Shown here: in pieces, positions 60,139 to 64,000 of the stretch
Numbering within the stretch: position 1 is the first letter of the stretch
Layout: each line of letters begins with the position of its first letter
NCBI GenBank assembly: GCA_025200525.1
Contig: CM045763.1
Coordinates: 88,626,131 to 88,690,130 of the forward strand
Direction: 5' to 3'
Length of the DNA stretch: 64,000 nt
Source: Camellia lanceoleosa
Taxonomy: Eukaryota; Streptophyta; Magnoliopsida; Ericales; Theaceae
Made by a program: the position numbers and the translations under genes
Notes under the pieces: model-generated
What the model saw: the letters and a program-made list of their open reading frames with translations, nothing else
What the model was told of the DNA's origin: nothing
The model's database searches: none

Positions 60139-61169
60139 GGCCTCGCTTGACAATATACTATTTTAGTAACTTTTAACTAAAATGTGATGTAAAAAATTAC
60201 CCTCTGTCTCATAATATTAGTCTCTTATTCTATTTTTTATTGTCCTAAAATATTAGTTCCTCTTCAAAAATCAAGTACAAAAATAATATAAATTTTTATT
60301 TTACCCTTCTTTAAATTCATAAATAATATAAAAGTACAATTATAATATTAATATTCTCAAAAAGTACTATCAATGGGTAATTTTGAAAATCAACTTTTAA
60401 AAGTACAATAATTGTACTATCAAAAAAGTTGAATTCCTAAAAGACCATTATTTTGGGATGGAGGAGTAGTATGTTTAAGCCAAGTTTGACATCCCAATAT
60501 AAGTCAAGACTTATTTCATCTTTTATCTTTTTACCACATCAATCAACATCTTCTTTACTTTTTTACATAATATAAAAAAGTCAAAAGTCAAGACTTATTC
60601 TAAATTTTCCAAACTTGGCCTTAAAACGAATTTTTTGACTTTTTACTAAAAAAACGAGAAATGAAATAATATAAAATGTAAAAGTTGCTAACTTTGACAT
60701 ACCCGTGACATGCTTGTGACGTGGCAGACTGCTGCCAACCTGCAAGTGGCCATTTCATGTTGGTCGTTGGTTTTCTCTTCTTTTTTTTTTTTTGTAATTT
60801 TTTCTTTTATAATTTCGAACAAAAATAAACTTTGACTTGAAAATATATATCAATATATATTCCATTCGTCTTAAAATAATATTTTATAATGAATAATTTA
60901 CCTTTTTTTTATAGTATAATAATTGTACTTGAAAATAAAAAGATTGTAAAAATTTATCATTTGATAGTATATTTTTTTAAAAATATCGATTGTGATAATT
61001 AAAGTGGGAAAAACACGAAGTAAAGACACATCAAGAGAGGGGTATAAAGGTCTTTTTACATTGAATATGACACAGTCATAGGTTTGTAAAGTAAAAAAAT
61101 GTAAATTTTTTGATTTTTTAAATATTTTTTTGACTTTTTGATTAAAATAAACACTTGTCAAACGGGACT
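60139..61169. mobile_element. Nested Tourist/Stowaway MITE cluster, copy B
   Basis: Counterpart of 17017-18068. The Stowaway and inner Tourist elements (about 60195-60625) contain many one-base homopolymer deletions, and both GTGCAC motifs of copy A read GTCAAGAC here, an identical change at two separate sites. Confidence 0.65.
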
Positions 61170-61246
61170 TAAGTCCAGTTTAAAAGATTGGTCCGTAATT
61201 CTCTCAAAATATTTTACAATTATATTAATATACAAATTAACAAGGG

Positions 61247-61425
61247 ATAGAGTTTTCAAAAGTTTAAATATAAATTTAAGAGAAGTTAACGATCTAATAA
61301 CACTATCACAAATTATATTTTAATGATTCATATATAGAGTTGTCTCAAGTTTAAATATAGATTTAAGAGAAGTTGATGATATAATGGCACGACTATCACA
61401 AATTGTATTTTAATGATCCATATAT
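61247..61425. repeat. Tandem pair upstream of kinase copy B
   Basis: Counterpart of 18146-18320; two units of about 87-90 bp with the AAATATA(A/G)ATTTAAGAGAAG core. Confidence 0.5.
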
Positions 61426-62669
61426 TATATTAAAAAAAACCAATTCAAAAATCATATTTTGTCCATTTTAAATAGACCGTCACCTCATTAAGTGCTGTTA
61501 AGATCAAGTCTAAACGTAGGAGACACTGAAAACAATTAATGAAACTTATTCATTAAAAAAAATATAAATTAGGAAACTAATCTAATGGGGGCGGGATTTG
61601 TAACCAATTTCTCCATTATTGAATAGATTATTTATTTTTTTAAAAAGAAAAAAATAATATAATAATTCCGTTGCCAAGCCACTCCGTAATGTGGTAGTGG
61701 GTTGCTTAACTCTCTAGATAATTATTATTCAGTAATTTAAGGATATAGATATATGATGTTTTATAATATTATGATTAGTGAATAAAATAAATAAGTAACG
61801 TATTATGTTGAGTGATTGAAAAATTTTAAAAAAAATATTAAATAATAATTAATTAGAAAATATGAACATTTAAAGGATTAATTAGGATGATCTAAATAAG
61901 TATACTTTTTGTCTTTTTATAAAAAAATATACAAAAAAATAAAAAGATAATGTGATAAAAAAAAATAAAAAAATAAATTATTTTTAAATTATCAAACTTA
62001 ACCTTAATATTCTTGAATTATTGAAAAATTCCCCTAGCTCTCCCTCTCCATCTGCAGCGAAAGTCCCGCGCTTTGCCTTGGGATTCTGACTTCCGCATTT
62101 TTTATTTTCCCAAATTTCAACATCTTCCCCAGATATCTTCCATAATCTTCCATAAGCTCCCTGCATTCGGTTTGGATATTTTAATTTCGTTTGGAATAAA
62201 TTTTTTAATTTTTAATTATTATAAAAAAAGAATAAAATAATTATATTTTAAATATAATATTTTATTTTATTAATTTTATAATTTATTTTATCTTTTTATA
62301 ATTAAAAAAAAAACAATATGCCAAAGGAAGCCCCCCCTCTCTCTCGCTTTCTGTTTGTTTCTTGCCAGACCGTGTGTCCCTATATCTATATATTTGTTCA
62401 TGTATGTACATGTATTTTCTTTCTCGCTCTCTTTTTTTTTTTGTTTTTTTCTGTGTCCCATACACTGTCTGACTAAATTCTTCTCATTCTCTGTTTTTAT
62501 CGTTTTCTTGCCGTAGATCTCTTCCCATCTCTCTCTCTCTCTGTCTCTCTCCGGCGCTAATCTACAGATCCGTACGCTGCCTGATTCACCTTGAGATGCT
62601 TTGACTGTAGTAAACTTTGACCTGGTCGCGATCACACACTTATTCGCGACTCCTCACTAAACCCCTTCC

Positions 62670-63221
62670 ATGGGCCAGTGCTATGGCAAGACCATTCCCA
62701 CCGCCGACAACGACGGCACCACCACCATCACCGTCGCCGGTGGAGGAGATCCACCTCCGCCCACTCCGGGGAGGTCCTCCGCTAGCAACGGCGTGCACTC
62801 CGTGAAAAACACGCCATCTCGATCCTCGGCGACGAGTACGTGGCCGAGTCCGTACCCTCACGGCGGCGCCAGTCCTCTTCCGGCCGGAGTATCTCCGTCG
62901 CCGGCGAGGTCGACGCCGCGGAGGTTCTTTAAGCGGCCGTTCCCGCCTCCGTCGCCGGCGAAGCACATCAAGGCTTCGCTGGCGAGGCGGTTCGGGCACG
63001 CGAGGCCAAGGGAGGGCCCGATCCCGGAGGATGGTGCTGCCGCGGAGGAGCCTGATCAATCGCTGGATAAGAACTTCGGTTACAATAAGAATTTCGGAGC
63101 CAAGTATGAATTGGGGAAGGAGGTGGGTCGAGGGCATTTCGGTCATACTTGCCAAGCCAAGGGCAGGAAGGGTGAGCTCAGAGACCTACCCCTTGCTGTC
63201 AAAATCATCTCCAAAGCCAAG
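62670..63221 (+). CDS. CRK3: CDPK-related kinase exon 1, copy B (partial gene)
   Basis: The 184-codon first exon of the second kinase copy, with the same MGQCYGK acylation signal, Pro/Ser-rich linker and GRGHFG loop. It ends in phase 0 at a GT donor (63222). Only two bases differ from copy A: a synonymous Arg codon change and residue 177, which is Val here. LAVKIIS is the canonical form around the catalytic Lys, so copy B is the normal version. The remaining ten exons would lie beyond the window, if they exist in this copy. Same start codon context (CCATGGGC). Confidence 0.9.
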
Positions 63222-64000
63222 GTTTGATCTTTTATTTTATTTTATTAACAAAAGAAAACCTCATGTTAATCAATTGATGTATGTCTTTACAGTATTTGCA
63301 GTTTGATCAAGTCATCTATTTAGCTTGTTGCTGTTAACTTTTATTTTTATTTTTAATTGAAGTGAAATGGAATTGAATCGGTGGAATTTCCAACTAAAAT
63401 TGGTGGATCAGAGAGATTTTTTTGTTTTGGTTGGGGGAATCTGAGTTTTCCTGAATCTGCGGTAGTGGTGTTAGGTCGCGTTATGTTGTCAACCCCTAAC
63501 CTTTTATATATATATATATATATAAAGGCAATGGGACAAAAAAAAAAAGAAAAAGAAAAAAAAAAAAGAGCATAGATTTGGTAATGTGGTTTGGAAATTG
63601 GATGCATCTGTTTGGCAAAAATTATTTGCAATTTAAAAAAATGTCCAATCAGATTATTATTTAATTCATTTTTAAAGCTAATTTTTTTCAGCTTATTTTG
63701 AGTTGAAAGAAGAAGAAGCTAAAATCTTGAAATGTTTTGCCCAACACCCTCATTTTTTGGTTGTAAATAATTTTTACCCAATGGGCCTAGGTCTACTTCA
63801 AGTTTGTGATTCAAAAGGCAGTACATGGGATTATCTACTATCACCTTATAAATTTTGATTCATCAAACTCCAAAATCTCCTAGCGTTTTTGTGTGGGTAA
63901 AAAAATTGGACCCACACTATTGTTAAAGAAATCAAAGAAGAGATGACCAACGCCCGTAAATCTGCAAAAATAGAGCACTGTTGGTGCTCTGTCAGCCTGC
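63222..64000 (+). other. Start of intron 1, kinase copy B
   Basis: Collinear with 20129-20905. Differences are limited to one (AT) unit, one or two homopolymer bases and a few substitutions. Confidence 0.8.

Larger units (their letters stand above)
48340..64000. repeat. Copy B of the 15.7-kb segment
   Basis: Collinear with 5172-20905 from its first base after the gap to the window end. Divergence is patchy: strong at about 48.34-53.2, 53.68-53.9, 54.88-56.5, 57.97-58.35 and 60.15-60.7 kb, almost nil in much of 56.9-57.95, 59.05-60.1 and 60.7-64.0 kb. The differences in the bad patches are dominated by small indels and context-specific swaps. Confidence 0.95.

Noticed and set aside
48340..60700. 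RIP-like or deamination explanation for CTG versus CCG differences
   Set aside because: C-to-T deamination of copy A would explain CCG to CTG, but not CTG versus TCG swaps, lost G in CGG or CTGG, CAGT versus CAAG, or the many indels. A systematic read error fits better.

Overview
The window is nuclear DNA from a flowering plant, almost certainly a eudicot. It is AT-rich, its genes are split by GT-AG introns, it carries plant gene families (a CDPK-related kinase and a SAUR auxin-response protein), and it is crowded with plant transposons: an LTR element with a tRNA-type primer site, Mutator-like, hAT, Tourist and Stowaway elements. I cannot name the species.

Layout. 1-5287: intergenic DNA with a foldback MITE, a 1.65-kb non-autonomous Mutator-like element with a 9-bp target duplication, and a second foldback repeat. 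5288-10015: a minus-strand LTR retroelement without gag-pol whose interior holds two unusual repeat arrays, one of C(UUCG)G hairpins and one of 30-bp palindromes. 10021-11520: AT-rich DNA and a dispersed repeat that recurs at about 41.1-42.2 kb. About 11840-16600: a decayed Mutator-like element whose transposase (FAR1-type DNA binding, DDE, SWIM finger) is followed by an OTU cysteine-protease domain. 17017-18068: MITEs nested in a MITE. 19577-32333: a complete 11-exon CDPK-related kinase gene (CRK3-like), carrying a hAT element in intron 6, a MITE just after the stop codon, and two apparent single-base frameshifts. 35876-36199 on the minus strand: an intron-less SAUR gene. 36.5-48.2 kb: gene-poor DNA with several MITEs and foldbacks. 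48240-48339: exactly 100 N. 48340-64000: a second copy of 5172-20905, ending inside intron 1 of a second kinase copy.

The second copy starts at the first base after the gap, shares the same retroelement target-site duplication, and has a kinase exon 1 only two bases different. It therefore looks like a retained allelic contig or a scaffolding duplication more than an old tandem duplication, although a recent real duplication cannot be excluded. Differences between the copies fall in patches within transposon DNA and follow a context rule (CTG in copy A often reads CCG, TCG or CG in copy B). I interpret this as long-read basecalling error at CHG-methylated cytosines.

Only two genes look functional. 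The kinase is a membrane-anchored Ser/Thr kinase with a degenerate EF-hand tail. The SAUR is a small auxin-response regulator. They are not obviously linked in function.
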